A DNA stretch of 64,000 nt, taken from contig JASXTE010000002.1 in assembly GCA_030280995.1 (NCBI GenBank), forward strand, positions 9,996,683 through 10,060,682. Direction: 5' to 3'. Position numbers and translations under genes: made by a program. Numbering within the stretch: position 1 is the stretch's first letter; each line of letters begins with the position of its first letter. A model generated the notes under the pieces. It saw nothing but the letters and a program-made list of their open reading frames with translations. It did not search any database and was not told the DNA's origin. Origin of the DNA: Hemileia vastatrix. Lineage: Eukaryota; Basidiomycota; Pucciniomycetes; Pucciniales; Zaghouaniaceae. Of this stretch, positions 23,215 through 33,931 are shown piece by piece.

Positions 23215-23895
23215 TTATTTTTAAGGAGGATATCCCTTCAGTTGTCTTATAGACTCTGGGGCTTCAATTTCTTCTGTCAGTTTATCGTTTTCTGAGAAGT
23301 TAAAGCTGAAATTCACAGATATCAATCGAACTCCAATTTATTTGGTTGAATCAGAGGAACCCAAATATTGGGTAAAGAACAAGTTTTATGGGTTTTCAAC
23401 TTTCCAAATTTTTCCCCTTTCGAGTGGGAATTATCAGTCTTTGACACCCCAAGAATGGACAATACCATTCTTGGCCATGACTTTTTAACACATAGGAGTC
23501 CTGAAATTGATTGGTCACGGGGATTGATCACCCCATGCGCTAAGTATATTTCTGATTCGTCAATGCAGGTCAATAGGGAGTTAAACAGCCTGCCTAAAAA
23601 TATCCTGCTAGAGGACAAATCTCTGCCATATGACTTGCAAGCATCTGATCTTTCTCTAAATGAGAAATTGGCTAACCCTTCTAGCTCGATGACTTCACTC
23701 GAAGAGGATTTAAATTGCCTCGAAGTAGTCAAATTATGCTCTCTCCATTCTGGTCTTCCCTCGACGGATTCTCTCGAAGATGATGAGGACGACCAAATCA
23801 ACGTTGAAGCCATTAAATCAACTCTACCAGGAATCTATCATGATTTCCTCGATGTTTTCTCAATCCTCAAGGCCAATATATTACCACCTCATTGA
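23215..23895 (+). pseudogene. Element B aspartic protease region
   Basis: The retropepsin motif D-S-G-A is read in CLIDSGASISSVSLSF at about 23,236-23,284. After a frameshift near 23,365 the protease continues with DNTILGHDFLTHR (ILGHDF is the conserved end of the fold) and an acidic linker (SLEDDEDDQINVE) into RT. The frame stops at 23,893 (TGA in PPH*PYDH; the family has Arg there). Confidence 0.8.
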
Positions 23896-25317
23896 CCCTA
23901 CGACCATCAAATAGAGTTAATAGGTCCAGTACCTCTGGCAGGTCCTGTCTATTCTTTATCGAAGGACGAATCTCAAGTTCTTTGAGACTACATTGCAGAG
24001 AATGTAGCCAAAGTTTTCACCAGAGCCAGTAAATCTCCAACCGGATCCCCTGTTCTTTTTGTAAAGAAAAAAGACGGTAGCCTTATGTTGTGTGTTGACT
24101 ATAGAAATCTCAACAGAGTTACAAAGAATAATTCATATCCAGTTCCTCCTATCTCATTGCTTCTTACCCTTTTTAATGGTGCTAATTTCTTTTCTAAAAT
24201 TGATCTTAGAGGCGCTTATAATCTTATTCGCATTTCGGAAGGTCATGAACCACTGACTACAATGTGCACTAGATTCGGAAGTTTTGAATATTTAGTAATG
24301 CCTTTTGGATTATGTAACGCACCATCTACTTTTCAAACTTTTGTTAATGACATCTTTCACGATGTTGTCAAAAAATTTGTTGTCGTCTACTTAGATGATA
24401 TTTTAATTTTCTTGAAGACACTGGATGAACATATTCATCATGTTTGACAGGTTCTAAATTGCCTTCGAGATCATGGTCTCTATGACAAGCACAATAAATG
24501 TGAATTCCATCTTAAATCTATTGATTTTTTGGGGTTTACATTGTCCACTGATGGTTTAGTCATGGACGACAAAAAGGTCCAAAAAATCCTGGAATGGCCT
24601 GAGCCCAAAACTGTTAAATCCCTCCAAGGATTTTTGGGTTTTGCCAATTTCTATAGAAGATTTATTAAAGATTACTCTAAAACTATTTCCAATATTACTT
24701 CTCTTCTTAGAAAAGATATTCCTTTTGTTTTTACTTCTACAGCACAAAAGGAATTCAAAGCATTGAAGACTGCGTTTACCACAGCTCCAATTCTTTGACA
24801 CTTTGATCCTTCTGCTTCGACAATAGTCAAGACAGACGCTAGCAATTATGCTATCACAGGGGTCATTTCTCAATTCAATCCTGAAACAAAATAGTTTCAT
24901 CCTGTTGCTTTTGAGTCATGCAAACTCATTGCGGCAGAATTAAATTATGAAATTCATGACAAGGAGCTTTTAGCTATTATTCATTGTCTTAAAGAATGGT
25001 GCTCTTTTCTTCTCAGCCTAGATAGTCCTTTTCAAATCCTGACTGACCATAATGCTTTAAAATAATTTATGTCTTCCAAAGTGTTAACCAGGTGTCAAGC
25101 CAGGTGGGCTAAATTTTTGTCTGAATTTCCTTTTTCTATTTCCTATCGCCCAGGTAAGAACTGCATTGTCCCAGATATCCTGTCACGTCGGGAAAACGTT
25201 TACCCACAGCGGGGGGACACATTTTCTGACAAGAACCCAGAAAATGTGAAATCAATTTTCAACGAATCAATGTTAACGACTCATCAACTTAATTTGATGA
25301 CAATTCAATCTTTTTAA
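23896..25317 (+). pseudogene. Element B reverse transcriptase and RNase H
   Basis: The RT palm carries SPVLFVKKKDGSL, FFSKIDLRGAYNLI and the catalytic YLDD (VVYLDDILIF, about 24,390). The thumb and connection (GFLGFANFYRRFIKDYS) and RNase H ([37 protein letters not shown]) follow, ending DILSRRENVYP. In-frame stops fall at 24,445 (TGA), 24,796 (TGA), 24,891 (TAG) and 25,062 (TAA). The catalytic residues themselves are preserved, so the stops are the main damage. Confidence 0.88.
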
Positions 25318-26757
25318 AATCCACTATCCAACATCCTCGAAGTTCAGTCGAAGGACAATTATTGTTTAGGGATAAAAGACAAAATACTCTCAAAGCAAGG
25401 GGCCAAAAGATTTAGTATTGAATCAGGTCTATTAGTTTTCGAAGGTAGAGTAGTCATACCCAACAATAATGAAATAAAATTATGGATTTTCAATAGTCGA
25501 CATGATTCTCCATTAGCTGGTCATTTTGGGGTTGATAAAACCTACCAGTTAATAGCAAGGGATTTCTTCTGGCTAGGAATGACCAGAGAAATCAAGGCCT
25601 ATATAAGATCTTGTTACAAATGTAATAGGAATAAGGCTCCCTGTCACTAGAAGCATGGGTTGCTACAACCACTTCCTATTCCCTCTAAACCTTGGGAATC
25701 TTTATCAATGGATTTTATTTCTCAACTTCTGCTTTCTAATAATTTTGATGCTATATTAGTAATAGTAGATAGATTTTCAAAAATTTCTATTTTCATTAAA
25801 ACCACTACCACTGCTACAGCAGAAGATTTGTCAAAATTGTTTCTAGAATATGTATTTTCCAAACATGGCTTACCTAATGATATTATTTCAAATAGAGGCT
25901 CATTGTTTGTATCCACATTCTGGACTCAATTTTGTCGACAACTCAATATCACGAGGAATCTCTCCACGGCCTATCATCCTGAAACCATTGGGCAAACGCA
26001 AAGGGTCAACCAAATCCTCAAACAATACCTTTTAATGTATGTCAGTTACCAACAAGACGATTGGACCACATGGTTACCATTGGCCGAATTCACTTATAAT
26101 AACTTGACTCATTCTTTGACACGACAATCTCTTTTGGAAACTGTTTATGGAAAACATCCTTGATTCAACTCAATCCATGTAAGAACTAGTCATCCTGCGG
26201 AACATTATCTTCCAACCATATCACGACTCCAAGAAGAATTTAAATCACACTTGGAATTAGCAATTCAAAGGTACAAGGAACAGGCCAACAAACATCAACA
26301 ATCTGCTCCTTCCTTTAAACCAGGCAACAAAGTATGGCTCGATGCACGAAACATTCAAACAACTCGACCATCAAAGAAACTGGCCAAAAGGTGCTTGGGA
26401 CCATTTGAAATTGACTCCGAAGTCTCTAAAACTGCATTTCGACTCAAACTACCTCCTAAATGGAAGGCTATTCACCCTGTTTTTCACATATCTCTCCTGG
26501 AACTGGCTCGAGAAACATACCTGGGAAGGAACCAACCTCCTCCAGAACCGGTTGAAGTAGAAGACCATCTAGAGTGGGAAGTAAGCCCTATCCTTGATTC
26601 AAGAATGCGCAAGGGGGAACTTCAATACCTCGTGGAATTGGAAGGCTTCCTCAATGACTCAGACAAAACATCCTGGGAACCAGCCATCAATTTTTCTAAC
26701 GCCCCTGAACTACTAAAATCTTTTCATCTTAAATATCCTTTTAAATCAAAACCTTAG
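25318..26757 (+). pseudogene. Element B integrase and chromodomain
   Basis: The zinc finger (HDSPLAGHFGVDKTYQL, then C-YK-C) and core follow the chromovirus plan. However, the second catalytic Asp is Asn (SNRGSLFVS where SDRG is usual) and the Glu is Gln (GQTQRVN where GQTERVN is usual). The C-terminal barrel (GNKVWLDARNI, KRCLGPFEI, HPVFHISLLE) and a chromodomain (LEWEVSPILDSRM, LQYLVELEGF, SWEPAINFSNA) complete it. Stops are at 25,648 and 26,161. Chromodomains in this clade direct insertion towards marked chromatin. Confidence 0.88.
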
Positions 26758-27527
26758 AACTCTCTTATATTTTTCTCTTCTCTTCTCTTTTTTTTCTCTT
26801 TTCTCTTCTTTTCTTAAAATTCCAAAACTTCTACTCTTCAAAAAATCCTTACTCTTTTTTCTCTTTTTCTTTCTTCTTTTCAAAAGCTTTTTCAACCTTT
26901 TTTAAAAAAATAAATAATTAAATTAAATTAAATTAAATTAAATTAAATTAAAAATATTAAAATTAAAATCTTAAAATTCATTAAAATAAAATCTTAAAAA
27001 ATCAATAATTCCTTTAGTTTTTTTTCTTTTCTCCTTTCAAAATTTTTTTTCCGTTTCCCTTATTTCTTTTTCTTCAAACCATCAAATTTTTTCACGAACT
27101 CAATATGACAATCTTTCTCAAACTTCACTTCAACCTTTAATCTTTCTTTTAAAATTCTTCAAAAAAATTACTTCTTTCATTCAAATTCTTTTTTCAAAAC
27201 TATATTTTTTTTTCTTCTTTCTTTTCAAATAACCAAAATTCCTCAAAAACTTCAATAAATAAACTTTCACAAATAACAAATTCTTCTCTCATTAAATTTT
27301 CATTTCAAAAGAAATTGTTTCAATCAACTATTTTTTTCTTTTTCAAACTTAAACTAAAATTTCCTCAAATATTCTTTTTTTTTCTTTTTTCCTTTTTCTT
27401 TTTCTTTTTCAAAATCTTATAAAATATATATTAAAATTTCAATTAAAACAACAAAATAAAATAAATACACAAATTGCTTTCTATTTTTTCCTTTTTCCTT
27501 CCTTTCTTTTTTTTCTCTCTTTCCATT
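26758..27527. other. Pyrimidine-rich spacer of element B
   Basis: Almost pure T/C with A-rich interruptions and no coding potential. It contains a simple repeat of TTAAA units at about 26,915-26,955. It separates gag-pol from the convergent antisense gene. Confidence 0.6.
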
Positions 27528-28464
27528 TCAAATTTTCTCCTGTATTTTTTCCCAAACCAATTTCTTCATTTTTTCCAAAACCACCCTTATTTCCTTCCTG
27601 CATTTCTCAAATACCTCCTCCTCTCCTACCGGTACCACTTCTCCAATCTCCAGTAATTCTTCTTCCACATTGAAGGAGGCGACATCAACTATCTTGTCGA
27701 TCTCATCACTTAAATTTTCAATGAATTGAGCTCATCAACCCTGCCGAGGTTTCTTTGACCATACCTGGTCAAGGGTTTCCTCGTTATCCTCCCTCGAATT
27801 GACCGCTAGTTGACTTGCCTCAATTGGCAGTGATGGCGCAGCTTCCACAATTGGAGCTTCTGCGATTACATCTGAATTCTAAAAACATACGGTCATCAGT
27901 AACAAAATTTTTGAAATAAAAAAAAAGCAGACTTACTTTGAAAAATGTGTCAGCCTATAAAAATAACTTCGGGGTGACCTCCACTGTCACTTCCTTCTCC
28001 TCTTCATCATCTTTGATGACCATCTGCCACGTCTTCGGTGTCCGCCTTGAGATGGGGACTTCATCCTCATCCTCTTCCACCCCTTGTCTTTTACCTGTGG
28101 CCTGGGTTACCCAGGCTTCCACAGTATCCTTGACCTCCTCCTCAACCTCTTCCACCAACCGATCATCCCCGACCAACACGTCCCAGATGTCTTTGACCGC
28201 CTCTTTGGTCTTTGGGATTACCCAGTATTTATTTTTGGTAAACTGTTGTTTGATGTCCGCATTTTTTGATAGGGCATCACACGTCACCCATCTCCAGCGG
28301 CAAAACTTGCATTTCTGGCGAGGACCTCGTGTAGCCGTGCTTTTGACGCAAAAATATTCCATCAATTTGCAGGTCGTGCAGGCTTGGAAGTATTGCCAGG
28401 TAATGATTCCACCATCTGCTTTGGGGTGTGGAGGCGTGGGAGTTGGGGTAGGACAAGTCGACAT
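27528..28464 (-). pseudogene. Antisense accessory gene of element B, Zn2Cys6-like protein
   Basis: Minus-strand gene between pol and the 3' LTR. Exon 1 is 28464-27937, the intron 27936-27879 (GTAAGT..TTTTTAG, 58 nt) and exon 2 27878-27528, giving 293 codons. Cysteines 29, 32, 39, 52, 55 and 62 follow C-X2-C-X6-C-X12-C-X2-C-X6-C exactly, the spacing of GAL4-type Zn2Cys6 clusters. The rest is acidic with a charged helix at the end (EKCRKEIRVVLEKMKKLV). Three in-frame stops (TAG 27955; TGA TGA 27732-27737) show decay, but the frame before, between and after them stays open through the intron. A TATA box lies 85 bp upstream. DNA-binding or regulatory function is inferred only from the cysteine pattern; no homologue was recognised. 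Confidence 0.68.
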
Positions 28465-28547
28465 AATAAATAGAAAATAATTAAAAAAAAGAGTTGAGAG
28501 AAAGTAGTGTGGGAAGAATATGTCTCACACTCAATGGAGCTTGTGTT

Positions 28548-28555
28548 TTATACCC
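28548..28555 (-). promoter_or_regulatory. TATA box of the element B antisense gene
   Basis: Read on the minus strand, CCCGGGTATAAAACAC places TATAAAA about 85 bp before ATG 28464 and only 8 bp from the inner edge of the 3' LTR. The position suits a promoter firing back into the element. Confidence 0.6.
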
Positions 28556-28562
28556 GGGCATC

Positions 28563-29354
28563 TGTCACACACCACGTGACACTCAAGGCAAAAGCAGCTC
28601 ATTAAATCAATAATACAGAGGTCTAAATCCATACTTGAAGTGCAGAAAACAATTCTACATAGCAACTGCGACTTTCCTTTGTGTACTCACTATTCAACCA
28701 CACTAGTCTAAACTTTAAATCTAAATTAGTCAATCTATCAATAGTGTGTTTAGTCTTTTCTTTGATAAGCAACACACAGCGCAATAGTTAATGTAATATT
28801 CAACTAAAAGGTTTATTAAGAATCTGTGGGTTATTAACAGGGGTAGTGAGCATGGACGGGATGGTTAGTGGAGGATTAAAGGGTTAACGTATGTTAGTGG
28901 GGAGGGTCCAGGTGTAACGGGTGTATTCTTTTAGGTCTGTGGAGTGTGGAATGATGGATGGGTATGAGTTCAATTCAAGGAGGGGTTGGATTGTGGTTCA
29001 ATATTTCTTTAGAATTTAATTATAAAAACGTATATAAAGTTAATAGTGGTAAAGCTTCAGGTTAAATCATTATTATTGTACACTTCCTAAATTTTCTCAG
29101 TAATCATTTCTAAAACTTAAATCTTTGATTATTGAGTTTCCAACCCTTTGTGAGATCTTAAGAATATTAATATTACCTTTAAAATATATTAGAATTCTTA
29201 TCAAACATATCTTGAAGCAGTAGCTCTTCCTTCAAGTCATCTTCAAATCACTTCCTCAAACATTTCCTCTGTGCTTGGAAGAAGTTTCTAAACTACTCTC
29301 TTCATCTCACTTCCAGGAACACCCTTGACCTTGTGCGTAGCTCATCCGGTGACA
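28563..29354 (+). repeat. Element B 3' LTR
   Basis: 792 bp, TGTCAC to GTGACA, followed by CAATG (29355-29359). It is more CpG-depleted than the 5' copy over much of its length. Confidence 0.92.
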
Positions 29355-30330
29355 CAATGGCAAAGTCTTACAGTCAATGAGGTGGTAGGGTCTTAACTTC
29401 TCCCTGTCCAAACAGTGGTAAAAATTACCAATAAGCTTCAGGTACCATTTCCTTGAGGCTTTTTGTTGGCTTTGAGAACTGGACCTTGGCTGAAATATTG
29501 GGGGATATGTTCAAAGCTGTTGTGTCACATTCCAGTTCCTCCTCTTCTTCCAGTGCCCCCTCCAAGTCCTAAAACTTAGCATCAAGAGAAAGTGTCAGTT
29601 CTTGCAGCAAGTCTACTGATGATAATGAAACACCAGGTGACTGACTGGGAAGGTCCCCTGACCCCTGAAGACACCAGGGAACAAATTTTTTCTTTGCACC
29701 ATCCATCTTTTCATCTTCTGCCATCCCTTTCCTTTTTTGAACCTTCTCCTCTTCTTGGTGCACTTTACCCCCTTTCTGCTCCTCCCCAGTGCTTCCTGTT
29801 GGCACCCCATCCCTAGCCTGCTGCTTAAAATCAAAAGGAAGAATCAGTTCTGGTGGCAAGTCAACTGATGATAACAAAACATCAGATGACTCTCCAGGAT
29901 GGGCCCCTAACCCCTGAGGGGGCCAGGGGGCCAATACTTTAGCACCAGAATCCCCATTCCTTCCCATCTGAACCTTCTTTTCCTTCCAATCAATTTTCTG
30001 GTTATATCAGTGCAGCCATGTCATCCCCAGTGCCATGTTGTACTAGTCCTTCAGGTTTGTCACATATTCACTGCACTTCAACTCACTTCCAGCACACCAA
30101 AACCTGCAATAAACCTTCTCTCTTACTTCTTCACCCCCACATGGGGATCCATCAAACATAATTAGATGCCTAGGGTGGTCCAATTTTTCTTTTTTCTTTT
30201 TATTTCTCTATAAAAACTTGTTATAAATCAAAAAGTCTGTGGCCCCACAGTCCAGTAGGGCTTGTACATTTGTTGTGGCCTCAAGGTTCATTAAAGGAAA
30301 ACTTAGTATAATTCAATTATCATTTACTTC
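29355..30330 (-). pseudogene. Element C protease and protease-RT linker
   Basis: The minus strand shows a retropepsin-like start (TTNVQALLDCGATDFLIYNKF; D-C-G where D-S-G or D-T-G is usual) near 30,270-30,220. A protease body follows (YNMALGMTWLH), then a Lys/Glu-rich linker with the repeated phrase LSSVDLPPELILPFD / LSSVDLLQELTLSLD (29,880 and 29,620). It leads into the RT N-terminus, which is interrupted by element B. Several stops. Confidence 0.75.
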
Positions 30331-30410
30331 AAGTGCCTAACTCACTGATAATTCTTCTACTAGGTCCCCCTTATCCTTTCCCTCTAAGCCACTTGCAGAG
30401 GGCACAAACT

Positions 30411-31409
30411 TCACTCCCAAGCACTGTCTTTTACCTGCACCTTTCCTGTGCTATCCTCCACCTCACTACCCCTTATTTTTCCTCTACATTCCCTTTCCAG
30501 ATGGCCACCACTCCCACATTGGAGGCACATCCCTCTAATATTACCCCTCTTGTATTCCTCATCAGATAGCTTTTTTTTCCCACTAGCACCATGTGCATTT
30601 ACTGCCTCAATGTCCATGGCTTTTGGGTCCCTGGCACTGGCCCCACTTGATGAGGCATAATTGTGCCACTGATGAGTGCCACTCCAACCATCCATCTGCT
30701 GATGTGTAAACTTGTTATTAATTTGGATGGCCAGCTCCATGAATGCTTGGAGAGAGGTTGGGTGAGGGTGACTGATTAGTGTGTTCCTGATTTTTTTTGA
30801 GAGCCCATTTCTGAAGTGAAACATGAGTGCTCCTTCTCCCCATGTTGTAATGTAGCTGGCATGGCCCAGGAATTCTTACACATACTTGGCAACAGAGTGT
30901 TTCTGTTGCAACTGGTTGAGAGAATGCTCTGAGGTTGTGGCCACATTGGGGCCACCAAAGGCCAACTCAAAAGCCACCATGAAATGAAAGAAAGTTGTTT
31001 CTAAATTGCCATTTCCAAGGAGTTCCTTTGTATTTAGCCTTGCCCAGCATGCTGCCTCATCTGTGAGGTAAGAGATTGTGAACCCAATTTTTGATTGCTC
31101 ATCTGGGAACTGATGACTGTTGAGAAGGACATAAAGGTTTACCTGCAATGCATACTGATCTGCTCAGAGGCCTCACTTTCCATCTAAGATTTCTGGGACT
31201 GCAGGGCCTTTAACCAGCAGAACTGGTGTTGTAGACCATACCTGTGCCTTGGCTTCAGTGGTGTCCAGTTCTGCTTCTATGGGGCCGTGATATGAGGGCT
31301 GTTCCTCCACTAGATGTTCCATGAGTCTGGTGTTTTGTTCTTGCAAGCATGCCATTTGTTCTTGTGTTGCAGCAAGGGTTGCTGCATCAGGTTGACCTGA
31401 GGGATTCAT
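30411..31409 (-). pseudogene. Element C Gag with zinc knuckle
   Basis: The start ATG is 31409, 38 bp inside the LTR. A coiled-coil-like N-terminus (QEQMACLQEQNTRLMEHL) is followed by a capsid segment (FTISYLTDEAACWARL, then FELAFGGPN) and a nucleocapsid with C-LQ-C-GSGG-H-LERE-C near 30,525. Two stops (near 31,172 and 30,875) split it into three frames. Confidence 0.82.
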
Positions 31410-31446
31410 TGTTCTTCATTAGTGCATCAATAAAGATCAGACAAAA

Positions 31447-31686
31447 TGTTAGGACCTGAGAAGGCGGACTACTACTAGTGCTGGCACTAGCCTGGGACAG
31501 GACTGACTATGCTGATACAGCAGTGAGACTAAGAAGTAACTGGATTACTATATAAATTGTCCAATGAGGAGCTCTCCACAGTGCTTGCCCCACATAACCC
31601 CCTTATGCAATATCCCCTCTCCCACCTCTTACAATGCATAGCACCCATAGCATTCCTCCTCCTCACCTCTGAACCAAATTCTAACA
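31447..31686 (-). repeat. Element C 5' LTR
   Basis: 240 bp, TGTTAG to CTAACA, followed by the GTTAC target duplication (31687-31691). Gag begins immediately inside. Confidence 0.9.
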
Positions 31687-32716
31687 GTTACCATACAATG
31701 TACTAAGCTAGACTCTCATCAGTACATAGTGTAGCCTCCAAGTGCATTGGAGACCTTTCCCTGGTTCTACAAGGCATCATTCTCTACAGGTTATGGGCCA
31801 TCTTGCTTGTGGAGAACCCTTTGTAGAACCCTGTTCATTACAACAATACTGCAATTTTTCCTCCTCATGGTGTATGGGCGCCATCTTCTCAATTCTCTTC
31901 TCAAAACAGTGTTTGGGTGCTGTTCACGACTCAGCCAAAGTATGGCAATTTTCCTTTCTACATTTGGTGTATGGGTGCCATCTTATCATCCTGCCCAACA
32001 AAGGCATCCGCTCCACTATGGTGTATGAAGCATCTTTCCTCATCATGATTTGCAACAATACAAGCAAAATTTTATGCCACAAATTCTTCTCAACACCCAT
32101 CTCATCAACCACCCCTTTCTCTAAATCTTGTACCTTTACTACATGTTTGCCTCAACAGGCAGCATTCCCCAAAGCCCCAATATCTCATTTCTCTAAAATC
32201 ACCAATCAATCAGAAGCAAGTCCGGAAATCTACCATTTTGTACACCCCTCACAATTCCCTTCTTGCTCAATCCTCAAGTTTCATACCAATTATCTCAAAT
32301 CTCAGTTCAATCTCACCTCACCTACTCCATCAAGTTTCTTATTTCCCTTCAATTTCTACTACAATACTTGGTGATTTGTTGATGTCTTGATGGGGAGGAT
32401 GTACAAATTTTTCCAATAAATTTTCTTTACTTTCATTAAATACATTTAAACTACAAACTGGAATAATTTAGCTTCTTAGTGTATTATTTTTTTAACATTT
32501 TTAACACACTCTTTTTAAATTAGTTTACTATTCTCCTTCCTTGTCACCCATTACAATCTTTTGTTATTAGTGTAGGGTGATGTTCATCTATCTAAGTGGG
32601 AGGAATGTTATGGTGTTACCATACTATGTACTTAGCTAATCTCTCATCAGTATATAGTGTAGCCTCCGAGTGCATCGGAGACCTTTCCCTGGTTCTGCAA
32701 GGCATCATTCTCTACA
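31687..32716 (+). mobile_element. Element E: miniature LTR element (TRIM-like), right part
   Basis: Direct repeats of about 111 bp: the left copy resumes after element C at 31692-31788, with its first bases at 2122-2135, and the right copy is 32606-32716 (TGTTATGG to TCTCTACA). A purine tract AAGTGGGAGGAA directly precedes the right LTR, and GGTTATGGGCC follows the left one as a possible primer-binding site. The interior of about 0.8 kb has repeated GTGTATGGGYGCCATC phrases and no transposon protein. Intact length was about 1.1 kb. It is the oldest layer of the nest because C inserted into it. Confidence 0.75.
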
Positions 32717-33394
32717 TATACATACACTTGCCGTGAAACCTGACATAACCTAACATCTACTATAACAGGATGTCCCTATACTTCATAATAAATTAATAAA
32801 CATTATGACTAACTTTGGTAGGTACAGATAAATATTATTATACACTCTCTCTAACATGCAATTATCACAAGTAATCAGTCAAACTCCTTCGCCAGTCACT
32901 GATAGATAATGTTTCCTGAAGCACGCAGTGAATCTTTTGTTCTTGTTGCAATCCATTTTTAAAACCTTTTTACAGCAATGAAAGATGGTTTTAAGCGTTG
33001 AAATTGAAAGGAAAAACAAAAGAGAGAATTCAAGTTGTCATAGTTCAGCTAGATAGGCTTGAAAACTATACTCTTGAGCTCAATATAGGTTTAAAACAAT
33101 CCAAGATATGATGATTGGTGGGGTAATATTTTTATATAGCGGTCTTACCCGCTACTTTATTCAAACAATACACAAGAGTTATTCTTTTAGTGAAACCATG
33201 GAACGTCTTCAAATTGAGAATGTATGTTTTAGCTGCTTCCTCAATTAAATCAATTTTTAGCTTCCTATGGTAATGTCGAAATTTACTTACATTCCATATT
33301 CTAAACTTGAGCGAGTCTAACTTTCTTTCTTCGCAACTCTAGGAGTTTTTTTAATGCTTTGTTTGGTACGCTTTCTGTTAGAAGAGCGATGTAA
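32717..33394. other. Intergenic DNA, nothing recognised
   Basis: No coding frame of note and no repeat structure. It lies between the transposon nest and the region upstream of the Dicer-like gene. Confidence 0.4.
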
Positions 33395-33557
33395 TACAGC
33401 TAAATTGAAAAGGTTGGTGCAGCTTTTCAGGATTTTGCTCAACATACCCAGCAATTTTGGCGGGCAAAAGCTAGCAGGATGAAATAATGAGGGAAAATGC
33501 TGAGTAAGTTGGGTAAAACTGTGGAAACCTGCACCAACCATTTTCAATGTAGCTGTA
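33395..33557. mobile_element. MITE with TA ends, upstream of the Dicer-like gene
   Basis: About 163 bp with imperfect terminal inverted repeats of roughly 35 bp: TACAGCTAAATTGAAAAGG on the left and the complement of CCATTTTCAATGTAGCTGTA on the right. The TACAGC..GCTGTA ends suggest a TA target, as in Tc1/mariner-derived MITEs. A related copy is at 41625-41820. Confidence 0.72.
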
Positions 33558-33931
33558 CTATCAAGAGCCTCTATCATTTGTTGATCCAAACACCTGAAGG
33601 GGATGGGGATTGCGGGAGTCTACAGATGAATCTGATTTGTTTGAGTCAAGTTGCTCCAAGTACATTATTGAAGCTTCCATCAACTAGGAATATAGTGACG
33701 GTTCAACCGAGCAAAAACTCAATTTTTGACAAAGGGGAAGCAGTAGGTACTATATTTTTGTGGTTTCATGAGAATGGGGCAGTACCAATGATGAAAACCA
33801 TTCAAACGATATCGAGCATCCAACCCAAAGGATAAAGTTGATAGGAACGGGCTCAAGTACGGCTTCTATTTAGCCAATTATTCTCGGGTAATATAATATC
33901 TGCTACCTGGGCCTGGAGCGAAGGATTAAGG
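33558..33931. other. Spacer between two MITEs
   Basis: An open plus-strand frame crosses here from inside the first MITE. It has no recognisable domain and is probably not a gene. Confidence 0.3.

Larger units (their letters stand above)
21646..29354 (+). mobile_element. Element B: Ty3/gypsy chromovirus with an antisense gene
   Basis: LTRs of 791 and 792 bp (21646-22436, 28563-29354) start TGTCA; the right one ends TGACA. CAATG is duplicated at 21641-21645 and 29355-29359. Gag-pol with a chromodomain runs left to right (22512-26757). About 0.8 kb of pyrimidine-rich DNA follows, and then a minus-strand gene ends just before the 3' LTR. It interrupts the RT of element C. It is defective: most of gag is deleted, pol has about seven in-frame stops (mostly TGA where the family has Arg, consistent with CGA to TGA), and two integrase catalytic residues are changed. 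Confidence 0.93.
2136..31686 (-). mobile_element. Element C: Ty3/gypsy chromovirus split by three insertions
   Basis: Terminal LTRs (2136-2418 and 31447-31686) start TGTTAG and end CTAACA in the better-preserved right copy, and GTTAC flanks both sides. Removing A (2976-14697), D (14815-19471), B (21646-29354) and the duplicated target bases leaves about 5.45 kb. That remainder has the order LTR, gag, protease, RT, RNase H, integrase, chromodomain, LTR, all on the minus strand. The integrase frame resumes across A (E-E-R then I-Q-R-I) and across D (S-Y-N-N then T-H-A-A-T-D). The RT region resumes across B (I-D-L-M-P-G-A). The copy is dead: many in-frame stops, and the RT catalytic YxDD reads YLEN. 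Confidence 0.92.

Noticed and set aside
31742..32374. 210-codon plus-strand frame
   Set aside because: It starts at GTG within the E LTR and crosses the repeat-built interior of element E. No domain is seen.
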